DNA of 64,000 nt from Rhynochetos jubatus (GCA_027574665.1 CM050676.1:4268157-4332156), one strand, 5' to 3'; positions 1 to 10,610 are shown, counted from the stretch's first letter. Program-made: numbers and translations. Notes: generated from the letters alone by a model not told the origin.

Positions 1-1314
1 AGAGACACCCCCTCCAGCCCCATCGCTGCCCGGGACAACCAAGGCCTTGGGGACCTCGATGTCACCGACGAGGAGCTCCTCGAAGAGGCCCTAAGGCTCT
101 TTGGTTGCTCCCGGGATGTGCTGGGAGCCAGCCGGGATGGTCCTGGCCCTGTTCCTACGGCTGGGGACACTGGGGACAGCTCCAGAGAGGGGAAAGCGGT
201 GGCCCCAGGCCCCCAGGAGTTGCCATCTTCCAGCCATGGCTCCCAGATCATCGAGGGACAGTGCAACGTCTCTGGCACGGCCACTGCCATAGGGGCACCC
301 CAGCGGAGCAACACCCCCCTGAGCAGAGACATCTCCCCCAGCCCCATCGCTGCCCGGGACAACCAAGGCCTTGAGGACCTCAGTGTGGCCGACGAGGAGC
401 TCCTCGAAGAGGCCCTAAGGCTGACGGGTTGCTCCCGGGATGTGCTGGGGGTCAGGGAGGGGGGTCCCAGGAGTGTCCCTGTGCCTGGGCACCCTGCTGA
501 CGCTGGCGGGGAGGGGAGAGTGGTGACCCCAGCGCCCCCGATGTTGCCCTCCTCCACCCACGGCTCCCAGCACATCGAGGGGCAGTTGAACATCGCTGGC
601 ACGGCCACCACCACGGGAGCACCCCTGGGCAGCAACATCCCCCCGGGCAGCAACATCTCCTGCAGCCCCTGTGCTACCCCGGAAAACCTGGGACTGTGGG
701 ACCTGGCAGATGACCTGGAAGTTTCCAGGGAGGAGCTGCACGAGGACACCCTAAAGCTCATCGCTTCCGCCCTGGAAATCGAGGGGGTCAGCCAGGATGG
801 AGCCAGCAACATCGCCCCGGGCCATGGCATCCCCTCCCATTCCGCTGATGCCCCCCACAGCCAAGAGCCTTGTGACCCGGCCGGAAACCTCGACCTGCCC
901 GGGGAGGTGCCTCTGGAAGAGGCACTAAGGCTCTTTGGCTGCTCCCTGGACACCGTGGGGGGCAGCCAGGACGGTCCCGGCAGCGACCCCATCTCTGGGG
1001 ATCCGGGTGACACCGGCACAGGGGTCCCCGACAGCGACTTCGACTCGCTCTCGCTGACGGATGAGCTGCTCACCCTCGCCGCCCGCGTCCTCGAGACCCC
1101 CGACGCCATCCTCAGCAACGAGGAATCCATCTTCTCCATGGAGCTGCTGGAGCCGTGGGAAGATGAGGCGATGGACCCGGCACCGTCCCCTCTGGCCGTG
1201 GCAGAGGAGCGGGGGAAGAAGCGGGGGCAGGAGCCGCGGGGGAGCACCTTGGACGAGCCCCCCAGCAAGCGCAGGGCTCTGGCCGGCAGCACGGGGCTGG
1301 CAGGGGGGCAGTAG
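1..1314 (+). CDS. PRR22: PRR22-like proline-rich protein, copy A (3' part of last exon)
   Basis: The frame is open from the first base of the window to the TAG at 1312-1314, so this is the 3' part of the long last exon; exons 1-2 lie outside the window. It starts exactly at a 324-bp repeat boundary (next boundaries 325 and 649). Each repeat encodes a 108-residue block with the acidic amphipathic motif EELLEEALRLFGCS or its LTGCS variant. The C-terminus has a third EEALRLFGCS motif, a LTLAARVLETPDAIL stretch resembling the end of mammalian PRR22, and a basic PPSKRRAL tail that could be a nuclear localisation signal (inference). At one site it reads VTDEELL where the other copies read VTNEELL. 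Function is unknown. Identification rests on these motifs and on adjacency to DUS3L. Confidence 0.8.
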   Translation, partial: RDTPSSPIAARDNQGLGDLDVTDEELLEEALRLFGCSRDVLGASRDGPGPVPTAGDTGDSSREGKAVAPGPQELPSSSHGSQIIEGQCNVSGTATAIGAPQRSNTPLSRDISPSPIAARDNQGLEDLSVADEELLEEALRLTGCSRDVLGVREGGPRSVPVPGHPADAGGEGRVVTPAPPMLPSSTHGSQHIEGQLNIAGTATTTGAPLGSNIPPGSNISCSPCATPENLGLWDLADDLEVSREELHEDTLKLIASALEIEGVSQDGASNIAPGHGIPSHSADAPHSQEPCDPAGNLDLPGEVPLEEALRLFGCSLDTVGGSQDGPGSDPISGDPGDTGTGVPDSDFDSLSLTDELLTLAARVLETPDAILSNEESIFSMELLEPWEDEAMDPAPSPLAVAEERGKKRGQEPRGSTLDEPPSKRRALAGSTGLAGGQ

Positions 1315-1412
1315 GCCCACGGCGGGGCTGGGATGGACCTGGGGGCAGCGGGGGTGGGGAGGAGGGGGGTGTTAGTGTGCAGTTAAAGAGTCTCTTTCCT
1401 TCCTTGTTTCCC

Positions 1413-1418
1413 ATTAAA
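1413..1418 (+). terminator. PRR22 copy A polyadenylation signal ATTAAA
   Basis: ATTAAA lies about 100 bases after the PRR22 stop. It is followed by a short unit that is also conserved at the 3' end of every other PRR22 copy. Confidence 0.6.
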
Positions 1419-2692
1419 AGACTTTCCTCCAGAACCTCTCCGTGCCTCTGGGGTGTGGGGGGAGGGGGCACCGGGAAACGGCACCCAAGAGCTGCCAAAG
1501 CCCCGCTGAGCCCCAGGTCGAGCCGGGGAGCCCCGAAGGGCACCGAGCCGTCCCCGGGGACGAGTCACCGCCAGCAGGGTGGGAATGGCGGGGATCGGGG
1601 GGATTCCCCTGTCCCTTCCCCATGGGAGCAGCCCTTTGGCAGGGAGCCAGCACAGGGGGGTCCCTGCAGGACTCACGGACACGGCCCCACGCTGAAAGAA
1701 AGGTCTCTGGTGCCTCAAGAGTCAGAGACTCAGAGAGTTTTTGGCTGCAGAGGTTCTGCTACAAGATTCTTGCTTGCGGCCCACGCACCCCAGGCGCAGA
1801 CTCCGAGGATCACCCACGAGGCGCCCGCTGTCCCCGTCACGCAGGGACTAGGGCCCAGGGAAGAGGCGGGAAGGAGTGTCCCACGTGCGTGGGGAGGACA
1901 CGGCAAGTAGAGTGCAGGGAGCAGGGCTCAGGGTGTGCTGTCTCACACAGACATCCAACCTTCGACACCTCAGCTTGGTTTGGAGTCTGAACTTGGACTC
2001 CCAGAGCCAAGGCAAGGACAGACTTTGTACTCCAGCCACTTGCACGAGCACCAGCCCTCGCTCGCTGCGGTAGCAGGACAGCCTCGGTACTGCAACCGTC
2101 GGCAACGTGTGGCAGCACCTCACATCTGGAGGTAGTTTGGGGTCAGCCACAGGCCATGCCAGAGGACAACCCCCGTCCCCAGAGACCAGGTGGCCTTGTC
2201 TCACGGCTCCTCCATCCACCCTTTCTCTGCAAAAAACCCACCCCCGGGGCCCTGCATCCCTGCACAAAGCTCCATCCCCTCCAGCTGCCAGCTGCCGAGA
2301 GGCAGAAGAGCCACCCACCCTCCCCAGGCTCAGGGAACCCCTCCCACGTCAGCAGACAAAGACCCCCAGGTGGTTTGTCCCGCTCCCTCCAGCCAGGCCC
2401 AGCCCTGCTCCAGCCAGAGCCCGGCGGGGACAGCAGCTGGGGTTACCCCCTCTTCACCCCGGGTCCCTCCCAGGACGTCAGCCGGGAGGTGCCCCAAAAC
2501 ACAGAGGCCCTCCAGAGCCACAGCAAGGGATGTCGCCTCTCCCGGCTGCCAGGACCGCACACCAGCCGCCTCTCCCCGCTCGGGGAGCCCCAACACGGGG
2601 GCAGCCCCCACCCTGCCCCGCGCTCGGCCGCTGCCCGGGGCCTCGGGCCACCCCAGCCAGCGCCAAGGGCTCAGGGCCTCCCTCTGTGCTGA
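1419..2692. other. PRR22-DUS3L intergenic spacer, unit 0
   Basis: GC-rich single-copy-type DNA between the PRR22 poly(A) site and the DUS3L promoter. It contains long open frames on both strands, but none has a recognisable domain, and several overlapping frames stay open at once as expected from base composition. No RNA gene or interspersed repeat was recognised. Confidence 0.5.
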
Positions 2693-2742
2693 GGACACGG
2701 ACACGGACACGGACACGGACACGGACACGGACACGGACACGG
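2693..2742. repeat. (GGACAC)n hexanucleotide VNTR, 8 copies
   Basis: Perfect hexamer array about 110 bases upstream of the DUS3L start codon. The copy number differs between units: 8 here, then 12, 5, 9 and 10 in units 1-4. Confidence 0.95.
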
Positions 2743-2855
2743 CGCAGCGGCCGGCCCCCAGTTCCGGCCCGCAGAGCGGAAGCTGCCGCCGTCCAGCCTC
2801 TCTCCCCCGTCCCGTGGTGCCGGGCCGCCGGTGCGTCATCAGCGCGCGCGGCAGC

Positions 2856-4180
2856 ATGGCGGCAGCGGCCGTGGCGGCGGGGGTGGCGCCGGTCCGAGCG
2901 CGGTGAGTGCGGCCCCAGGGCCGCTCCGCTCCCGGCCCTGCCGCTCCGTAGCCCCCGGTACGTGCCCGGCCCCGCCAGAGCCCCACCGGTCCGCGCCTGG
3001 CGCCTCTATCCCCTCCGCACGTGCCCGGCCTCCGCCCCCCCCCCCCCCCTCCCCGCAGCAGACCCCTCTCCCCCATCCCCCCGGGAACCCCGCTCCCCGC
3101 CGGGTGCGGGCGGCACACGGGCGCTCTGGCTCCGCAGGTTCCTGGCCTCCAAGGAGCAGTTCCATGGCTCCCTGCGGGCCAGGGCCGAGCCCGGTGGCCA
3201 GGCGGGTGGCGAGGAGGAGGAGGAGGAGGAGGAGGAGGAGGAGGAGGAGGTGGGCAGCTGCCCGAGCGAGCCCCCCGCCAAACGGGTGAGGTCGGAGGAG
3301 TCTGGGCAGGATGGGGAAAGCCAAGAGGATGCTGGAGCGGAGAGGCTGGAGAAGGAGCCGTGGGAGCGGCAGCGGGCCCGGGGGCAGAACAAGAGGCGGC
3401 CATGCATGAAACCTGGCCCCTATGAGCAGAGCAGGCTGTGCCCGTGGGTAACGCAGGTAGGGTGTAGGGCCCCTGCTCCACGCTGGGGCGGGGAGTTTGG
3501 GACCCTGGTGGGCTCTTCCTGCTCAAGGGCTGCCTTCAGTGCCGGGCAGGCAGGCGGAGGGCAGAGGTTTTAACCTCCTCTTTATTGTTTGCAGGGACGT
3601 GCAGAAAAGCGCGGCTTTGGCCCACGGTGCCGCTTCCTTCATGACGTCGCCGAGTACATGGCTGCGAAGCCGGCAGACCTGGAGCGTAGCTGCGTGCTCT
3701 TGGAAACCTTTGGCAAGTGCATTTACGGCGTCACCTGCCGCTTTGGCCAGGCTCACCTCGGGGCTGGCCACCAGAACCTCGTCAACATGGCCTTGGCCAG
3801 GCAGTGGGAGGGGAAGGAGGTGGTGAGGAACAGTCTCTCCAAGGACCTCCAGCACCAGCTGCGCAAGGGGAAGTTCAGCTTCAGGAAGGCTGACGAGTAC
3901 CTCCGTGGTCTGGCCAAGGCCCACGGTTGTGGTGGGAAGGGAGGCCAAGCCACAGGGTGCCCTAGAGGGGAGCAAGAGGTGTCCAACTGCGCCACACGCC
4001 GGGAGGGCCTGGGAGACGGCCCCGAATGTCCTGTGCTAGCGGGGCAGGGAGAAGATCCCAGAGCAGGTGCCTTGCAGAGTCCCGGCCCCACGGGTGGCGA
4101 GGAGGCTCCCTCCCCTCCCAACAGTGGGCCCGGTGACAGATGAAGATACTGTGAAGCTGCGGTGGTGTGAGAAGAAGAAG
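2856..4180 (+). pseudogene. DUS3L: DUS3L copy A, exons 1-3 only, frameshifted and cut off by an ERV
   Basis: Exon 1 is 2856-2902, exon 2 is 3138-3456 and exon 3 is 3595-4180, all with GT-AG borders. These exons encode the N-terminal half of tRNA-dihydrouridine synthase 3-like: an acidic linker with 13 consecutive Glu (3211-3249), a KKR/KRR-type basic region, and two CCCH-type zinc fingers. The second Cys of finger 1 is replaced by Arg (codon 3610-3612). One extra C in the C/T run near 4107-4117 makes exon 3 586 nt instead of 585 and leads to TGA at 4141-4143. The FMN/TIM-barrel catalytic exons 4-13 are absent because the sequence switches to ERV at 4375-4378. It therefore cannot encode an active synthase. 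Confidence 0.9.
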
Positions 4181-4376
4181 GTGAGCAGTGAGGGTTTGGC
4201 CGAGGGCTGCCGTCTGTCGTGAGCTTGTCAAGTGGGTGAGATTGTGCTTGGGGAGAGGGAAGAGACCCCCGCGGGGCGAGAGGCAGGCAGGGGACAGAGC
4301 GGCCTGGGGACGCACGTGTTACTGTCAGGAGGGGAAGGGTGCAGGGAGGTGACCTCTTGGGGCCACGGTGTTGTCC

Positions 4377-4460
4377 TGAGGTGGTGGCCCAACCCTGAGT
4401 TGTGATTTAATAAATGGCATACCTAGAGCAACCCGCTTGTGTGGGGAAAAATCTTTAACA
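4377..4460 (+). repeat. 5' LTR, truncated to R-U5
   Basis: 84 bases matching 10326-10409 with three differences, ending in CA. It contains AATAAA but no TATA box or U3. The missing part ends about 40 bases downstream of the TATA box of the 3' LTR, close to the expected U3/R border. A candidate primer-binding site starts TGGCAGCCC at 4466, but the tRNA cannot be assigned with confidence. Confidence 0.85.
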
Positions 4461-4667
4461 GAAGTTGGCAGCCCAGATGGGACTGTAGGACAGAAGAGAG
4501 AGGAAATTCAGAGATCCTTCTGGATAACCCGTTACCAACGCTCAAAAATTGCGGGCAGTAAACAGGAGCAGGTGGGTCCCGAGTACTTGGGCACGGGTAA
4601 ATTCAGAACAGTTACTGAGAAGCTCCTGTGTTTAAAATTGCTGAAAAAGCTATAGCTGGTTGAGAGA

Positions 4668-5935
4668 ATGGGAACGACACCCAGCACTGAACGGGGGACG
4701 CCCCTTGCTGAGGTTTTAGAGAACTGGAAAAAGGTGACCCTGGCACAGAATTGACAGAAGTGGAGACTGATTACATTGTGCCGGGAGGAATGGCCATTCC
4801 TAACAAGGACGAGAGGAGGAGGATCGATAGACGTATGGCCTCCTAAAGGATCCTTTAAGCCTCATAAGTTGAAGTTCCTGAGAATTCTCCTCGAGGATCC
4901 AGGGCATCAGGATATTGATTATTGGTATATTTGGTGTAATTGGGCCCAACAAAGGAGAAAGTCTTTAATTGGAAATGATAGTGGAGAACGATTAGTTCCA
5001 CCCGCTCCAAAAGCTGGGGAACTTGAATCGTCCTCAGGAGGGGTTGGCATGTACCCACCGCGTGGGACTACATCCCAAACCCTAGGGCAGGACCTGGAGG
5101 TCCGCCAGAGGTTCCCGCTGTCACTGCCGTGGTAAGACATGAGCCTTGGAAACAAGGGGATTTGGTAGCCTGGCAGGCTAAAATGCCAAGACTACGGGAT
5201 GGCGCAGAAAAATGCGCCCAGTTCTTACCTGGCATTATAACTGATTATACACCCAATTGGAATGATATGAGAACCCTTCTCCGTGAATTGTTTCGTCCGG
5301 AGGATTGAGAAAAAATCCTGCCAAAAGAGAGAGAGATTGCCCAAAGGGGGCAAGCCCAGGGACTGGTCCCCTGGCCCGACAATAACCCTGAATGGGACAT
5401 AGCCACTGCTGGTGGAATGACAGCTTATCGAACCGCTATCCAGCAAGTAGTGGAAGCGGTCTGACAAGCTGGAGAACGGGTCACTGATTGGACAAAAGTG
5501 CTGGACTGCAGACAAAAACCTGATAAACATCCCTGTGATTACTGGGGACGTCTAAAAGCTACCTTACTCGAATACGGAGGTATGACCCGAGAAAAGGACC
5601 AGTAGCTCTGAGTGTATTTGTAGGTCAATCTGCCCCAGATATCAGTAAATATTTCAAAAAATATGCCTGGATGGCAAGGAGAAACTTTGGCTGAAATCTT
5701 GAGTATTGCTACGTTTGTGTGCGACGGACGGAGTGAGGGGAGAGAGAGAGAAATCACTCTGTTAGCTGCAGCGATTACTCAGGGTTATAGCCAACAAAGA
5801 GGGCGGGGTTTTCCCCGGCGAGGGGGCAGAGAGGAAGGGGTTTTTCCTCTTCAACTTCTTATCCTAACGCCTGTGGTTTTATTGTGGTAATTCAGGACAC
5901 GTACAATCGTACAATCGACTGTCCTCACAGACCCA
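4668..5935 (+). pseudogene. gag: ERV gag remnant
   Basis: ATG at 4668 begins an MG... matrix-type N-terminus that stops at TGA 4752-4754. The next gag-like segment (4776-5135) is in another frame, and capsid-like sequence follows with in-frame stops at 5306-5308 and 5462-5464. A CCHC-type knuckle (C-G-N-S-G-H) near 5880-5900 is broken by an 8-bp tandem duplication (GTACAATC twice, 5901-5916). No intact gag product is possible. Confidence 0.7.
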
Positions 5936-6059
5936 TCAGCTCCAGCGGAAGGACTCCTGTGGAGAGACCACCCAGACCTCATTCTCAATAAAGAAGAAAA
6001 CACTGGAGTTATCAATTTATGGAAATGACAGGAATTAAGGTAGATCGTAACGGCCCCGT

Positions 6060-6376
6060 CACGGCAAAGGTAAATGGTATTTCAGTGTATTTTTAATAGA
6101 CACTGGAGCAACGTTATCTTTACTTCATTTTCCAATACCACAGGTCTCTGTTGATACCGTAATTATTGATGGGGTCGTAGCTGGTAAAGAATTCTTTTTT
6201 TCTTCTCCCCTCCCAGTGATATTAGGAGGGAAAATGTCTTGGGGAAGATTTGTCATATCCCCAGAAACACCAGGATCTTTGCTGGGACGAGACTTGTTAC
6301 AAGGCTTTGGAACACGTATATCTCTAACACCCAAAGGGATCCTGTTGGTAATGCCAGGAGTCTCAGTCCTGAAATG
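6060..6376 (+). pseudogene. pro: ERV protease remnant
   Basis: A retropepsin active-site triad D-T-G-A is encoded at 6099-6110 and a LLGRDLL-like flap/C-terminal motif near 6279-6300. The frame ends at a TGA close to 6374. The length is right for an aspartic protease, but the upstream connection to gag is broken. Confidence 0.7.
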
Positions 6377-6460
6377 AAAACCTGAGAAGCAAAAGGATAA
6401 AGGGATCCCTGAGGAACTGATTGAGATTCCTTCTGAGCTGAGGTAGGAGTGTGAAAATCT

Positions 6461-7258
6461 GTGGAAGCAGTGGTGATTCAGACAATAGGAGGGGCTGCAC
6501 CGTCAGTTAGACAGTACCCCATAATTTCTGAAGCAATGCCTAGCACTGGAAAACAGATTGAAAATTTCTTGAAAAATGGAATATTGAAAGAATGTAGAAG
6601 TCCTTATAATCCTCCAATTTTACCTGTTAGTAAACACAGATTGGATAAGGGTGGAGATCCTGAGTATCGATTGGTACAAGATTGACGTGCTGTAAATGAA
6701 CACGTTAGTTCTCACCTACTGTTTTCCCATGTGCGTCGGAACTGGTACAATATGTGGGTGATTTACTAATTGCCAGTCAGTCAGAAGCTGATTGTGTTTG
6801 TGACACCAAATATTTGCGTACACAACTTGCAAAGAAGGGTCACCGTGCATCTCTATCCAAACTACAGCTCTGCCGACAACAGGGGAAGTACCTGGGGGTT
6901 ATTTTTAAGCCGGGGGAAAGGGAGACAGACCCTGAACGCATCAAGGCAGTACAGGAGATACCCAGAGCTGGGCCTGAGAAGCAGTTAAGGGGATTCCTAG
7001 GTCAAGTGGGCTTTTGCAGACCGTGGATCCCCAGGTTTAGTGTGATAGCTAAACCATTGCATGAGGCAACAAAACAAAAAGATGAAGTGGAACCGATAAC
7101 AGGGGGCCCAGAAAGGGAAAAGGCTTTTCGAGCACTGAAGGGAGCGTTGTTAAAAGCCCCAGCTCGAGGAATCCCGGATTATAGCAAAACATTTAAACTG
7201 TGTTGTACTGAAAATAAGGGAAGAGCAAATGGAGTTTTGACTCAAACTTTAGGTCCCT
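6461..7258 (+). pseudogene. pol: ERV reverse transcriptase remnant with internal deletion
   Basis: 6461-6685 matches the RT N-terminus (fingers) and ends in a stop after LVQD. The frame reopens at 6751 directly at the catalytic motif, so much of the palm is missing. The motif reads YVGD (6751-6762), so the first catalytic Asp is Gly. The thumb/connection part follows, to the TAG at 7258-7260. It is catalytically dead by both the deletion and the missing Asp. Confidence 0.8.
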
Positions 7259-7260
7259 AG

Positions 7261-8427
7261 GAAAGACCTGTAGCATATTACTCCTGCTCCTTAGACCCAG
7301 TAATGAAAGGAACTCCTTTTTGTATTTGAGCGAGAGCAGCCGCTGCTGAGTTAGTAGAAAGAACTCAAAATACAGTTTTGGGACACCCCCTGACGGTGTG
7401 TGTGCCCCATGGAGTGGAAATCCTTTTTAAACAAGAGGCCGAGAAGGCACTTTCTCCGCAAAGGGCGCACCGGTCTGAACTGAGACTTTTGCTTGCTGAT
7501 AATTTGAAGCTGGAAAGATGCAATACTTTGAGTCCCGCCACCCTGATGCCGCTGCCTACAGCTGGTGAGAAGGAGCACCCAGATTTGAACCTTTTTGCAG
7601 ATGGATCGTCATATTATGAGCGTGGTCAGAGATGCACCGGACGCACCGTTACCCAGGTATTACTGGCTGGACCTTTCTGCCCCGATCTAGGTGCGCAGGG
7701 AGAGGAGATGGTGGCAGCTGAGTACGCTACTGGCCACCGCGTTGACACCTGTACGGACTCAAAATACACCTTCGGAGCGTGCCGTGCCGCAGGTGTGCTG
7801 TGGGAAGAACGGGGATTCCTTACCTCTCCAGGTAAAACCATTGCGCACGGGGAGCTAATGAAAGACCTACGGGAGGCAATACCACTGCCCTCTGAGCTGG
7901 CTGTGATAGATATTAAGGCTCCTACCAACAAGCAGGATAAAAGATGCAAAGGAAATGCGCTCGCTGATCAGGCAGCGAAAGCTGCTGCTCGACAAGTCTT
8001 TGCTGTGACTTGGATTTCGGGAAAGGAACCTGACACCGAGCTACCCGACAAAGGGGAACTTTCCGAAGAGCTGCCGGGAGAAGAGAAACAGCTGTGGGAG
8101 AAACTGGGAGCTCAGCATCGTGGAGGACAGTGGATTTTAGGGAGTAAACCGTTACTCCCGAAAAGGTATTTATTGCCGATTACACGTGAAAAAACGCACG
8201 GGGGTCCTGGGAACGTTGCCTTGAGGATCCAGAGACTGTGGGCGGCCCCAGGAGTTTATGCTGCAGCAAAAGCTGCCGACTTTGTAAAGAACATGCATCT
8301 CAGAATCAAGACACCCCTGGGCAAACGACCCCCGGCAATGTATCCACTCCCAGACCTGCAAACAGACGGGGCTGAGAAGCCTAAAGCCATGGGATTCACA
8401 TATTGGCTTGTTATTGTTGGACAGTGA
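7261..8427 (+). pseudogene. pol: ERV RNase H and integrase N-terminal remnant
   Basis: A 349-residue open frame (7378-8427) contains FADGSS (near 7594) and TDSKY (near 7753), the first and later RNase H acidic motifs, then GNALADQAAK, followed by the start of integrase up to TGA 8425-8427. The stretch before it (7261-7377) is RT connection sequence with stops. This is the longest surviving ERV frame but lacks a start and upstream continuity. Confidence 0.75.
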
Positions 8428-9020
8428 TGGGGATGGGTTGAAGCTTTCCCCACTCGGAAAATGACTCCAAGGTGGTTGTTAAAGCTCGTTTGAAGGAAAT
8501 TATTCCTAGATACGGAGTTCCTGAAGTCATGGATTCCAACAGGGGAGCACATTTTACTGCAGCTGTTGTAATTCAGGTCTCTCACTCCTCAGGCACCCGA
8601 GCACAGCTACGCACACCCTGTCACCCAGAGTCGTCGGGGCAGGCAGAGGATGAAGAGAACAATGAAGGAATAATTAGTGAAGGCTTGTAAACAAAGAGGG
8701 TTAGAATGGCCAGAGGCATTAAACTTAGTATTATGGGATAGTAGGAATACGCCTAGACAACCAGTAGGAGTTTCGCCTGCAGGAATTTTATTGGGAAGAA
8801 TTGTAGCTGTTCCAGGAACTTGTGTTCCAGCTCAGACGAGCCTGTTGGATGGAGATGAACAGGGAAGCCGGTATGTGTTGTATTTACAGAACTCTTTCTC
8901 ACAAATGAGAAATCATGCTTATTGGGATCAGGGAGCGACACCTGAAATTCAAGTCCATGATCTGCAGCCTGGTGATAAAGTTTATGTAAAAATGTTAAGA
9001 GAAAGAAGAGATTTGAACTG
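8428..9020 (+). pseudogene. pol: ERV integrase core and C-terminal remnant
   Basis: Fragments of the integrase catalytic core run through 8472-8690 (a degenerate ...SGQAED... segment where SGQVE is usual). A C-terminal segment follows at 8677-9021 with QPGDKVYVK, typical of the integrase C-terminal domain. The two fragments overlap in different frames, so at least one frameshift separates them. Confidence 0.7.
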
Positions 9021-9158
9021 AAATGGGAAAGACCTTATATGGTGTAACTGACCTCTTTTTATGCTGTCAAGGTGCAGGGGAAAGAAACCTGGATCCGTCA
9101 TTCACCTGTGTGTAAAGATTCCACACCAGGGCTACCTTAACCTCTTGTCTACTCTCAC

Positions 9159-9578
9159 TTGCCCCGGACTGACACGCTGTGGTCAAAGATTTTCTTACAC
9201 TGTCAGGATCCAGTGGCAGATGAGACTGTGGTGAAGCACAGTAATGGCACATGTCAAACCTTTTGTGAAATCAGGGGTTTTCAGATTCAATCTGTTCAGA
9301 ATGTTATAGTTACTAAAAATACCAGAATCGAGCGGGATTATTCCTTTGATCCTTCCGTGGCTGTTGAATTTTGTGTTACTGTTAGAGTCTCAGATAACTG
9401 GAGAGAATGTGGTGTATGGTCAAAACTAAGGCCTTGGGATCCCTGTTCTTATCCTGCACATCTCAGGGAGCTGCTGACTGGGAGAGGAACAGGGTGTTTG
9501 AACCAGCATCTGTGGTATTTGGGTGAAGGACCAGCTGGAGACTGGTGTTGCTTTATCCCGTCCAGTCTGTGTAGTTAG
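9159..9578 (+). pseudogene. Short ORF in env position
   Basis: A 139-residue open frame with seven or more Cys and an N-linked glycosylation-type NGT lies between integrase and the polypurine tract, where env is expected. No furin site, fusion peptide or transmembrane helix is visible, so it would at most be a piece of a surface subunit. The assignment is by position only. Confidence 0.35.
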
Positions 9579-9810
9579 TTAACACTTCTTGGGGATTTTC
9601 GGAAGCTTTTTCATGGTTAACTTGTTGGTTCCCTGACCTGTCCCCATGGTTAAAGAGAGGGATTGCAATAGCTGTTGCAGTGGGTTTACGGCTTGTATGT
9701 GCAATAGGATTGTTATAATGTTGTATTACTTCTCTTACTCGCTTATTGACTGAGATTTAAGGTGCCACCTGGAATTATAATAAATGTTAATTGCAGGTAT
9801 GCAAATCAAA

Positions 9811-9825
9811 ACAAAAGGAGGGAAC
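9811..9825 (+). other. ERV polypurine tract
   Basis: Purine-rich AAAAGGAGGGAA run directly before the TG that opens the 3' LTR. Confidence 0.7.
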
Positions 9826-10409
9826 TGTGAAGGACTCTTTCATAGTCTCCGGTGCAGGGTTAGAGCTGAGGTTTGGGGTCTTGTAAAAGTGCAGAAACAC
9901 TGCTCAGCAGGCCCAGAATGTTTGTGCTCAACCTGCTCCTGGTACAGACCCACCCAAGGCTGGTTTCAAACCCAGCCAAGCTAATCATGCAGAGACAGTC
10001 TCAGCAAAGGGTGGTTAATTAATTAAGCACAGGTGCTTTGCTAGACAAAAGGTAAACCCTTACTAGTACATCTCGAGGTCTGTCTCAGAATTGTGCGAGA
10101 CAGAAAGGGCAGAAGAGTGCTTATGGAAACGGCGACCCGAAGAGACCCCGCAACTAAGAAAGAAGGCGGCAGCTGAGACAGGGGAGTGTGAGGGCCTTTG
10201 ATAAACGATGAACTTTGGGGACTGAAAGGCTCAGTGGAAATATACAAAGACTTCGGACCTTGTGTAATGGGTATTGATTGAATGGTATAAAAACTGTGCG
10301 AGATCTTGGGCCGTTGGCCACTCCCTGAGGTGGTGGCCCAACCCTGAGTTGTGATTTAATAAATGGCAAACCTAGAGCAACCCGCTTGTTTGGGGAAAAA
10401 CCTTTAACA
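9826..10409 (+). repeat. Complete 3' LTR (584 bp)
   Basis: Begins TG after the polypurine tract and ends CA. A TATA box (TATAAAAA) lies at 10286-10293 and AATAAA at 10358-10363, giving a standard U3-R-U5 order. The promoter points right, into the 3' flank of the inverted PRR22 copy. The base after the LTR already belongs to inverted PRR22 flank. Confidence 0.88.
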
Positions 10410-10610
10410 AAGGGGACAGGGGAATCCCCCCCGATCCCTGCCATTCCCACCCTGCTGGCGGTGACTCGTCCCCGGGGACGGCTTGGTGCCCTTCGGGGCT
10501 CCCCGGCTCGACCTGGGGCTCAGCGGGGCTTTGGCAGCTCTTGGGTGCCGTTTCCTGGTGCCCCCTCCCCCCACACCCCAGAGGCACGGAGAGGTTCTGG
10601 AGGAAAGTCT

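Larger units (their letters stand above)
1..4376 (+). repeat. Tandem PRR22-DUS3L unit 0 (partial)
   Basis: Near-identical to 59202-63609 and similar to the matching parts of units 1-3. It is cut by the window edge on the left and by the ERV junction on the right. The right junction has CCT microhomology at 4375-4377 between DUS3L intron 3 and the LTR. Confidence 0.9.
4377..10409 (+). mobile_element. Defective class I (gammaretrovirus-like) endogenous retrovirus
   Basis: Order is truncated LTR, gag remnant, protease, reverse transcriptase, RNase H, integrase, short env-position ORF, polypurine tract, complete 3' LTR. Class I is inferred from the pol domain order and the RNase H motifs. Many stops and frameshifts, plus a large deletion in RT, make it non-autonomous. 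The 5' LTR lacks all of U3. The flanks are two different host sequences (DUS3L intron 3 on the left, inverted PRR22 3' flank on the right), so no target-site duplication is visible and the element sits at rearrangement breakpoints. Confidence 0.88.

Noticed and set aside
2107-3573. 488-codon plus-strand open frame across the spacer and DUS3L exons 1-2 (repeated in other units)
   Set aside because: It crosses the DUS3L promoter, VNTR and intron 1 in one frame, contains long Arg-Thr runs from the hexamer, and changes length wherever the VNTR or introns differ. It is a GC-composition artefact.
4466-4483. Naming the primer tRNA of the ERV
   Set aside because: The candidate site starts five bases after the LTR end and matches no tRNA 3' end closely enough to name one.
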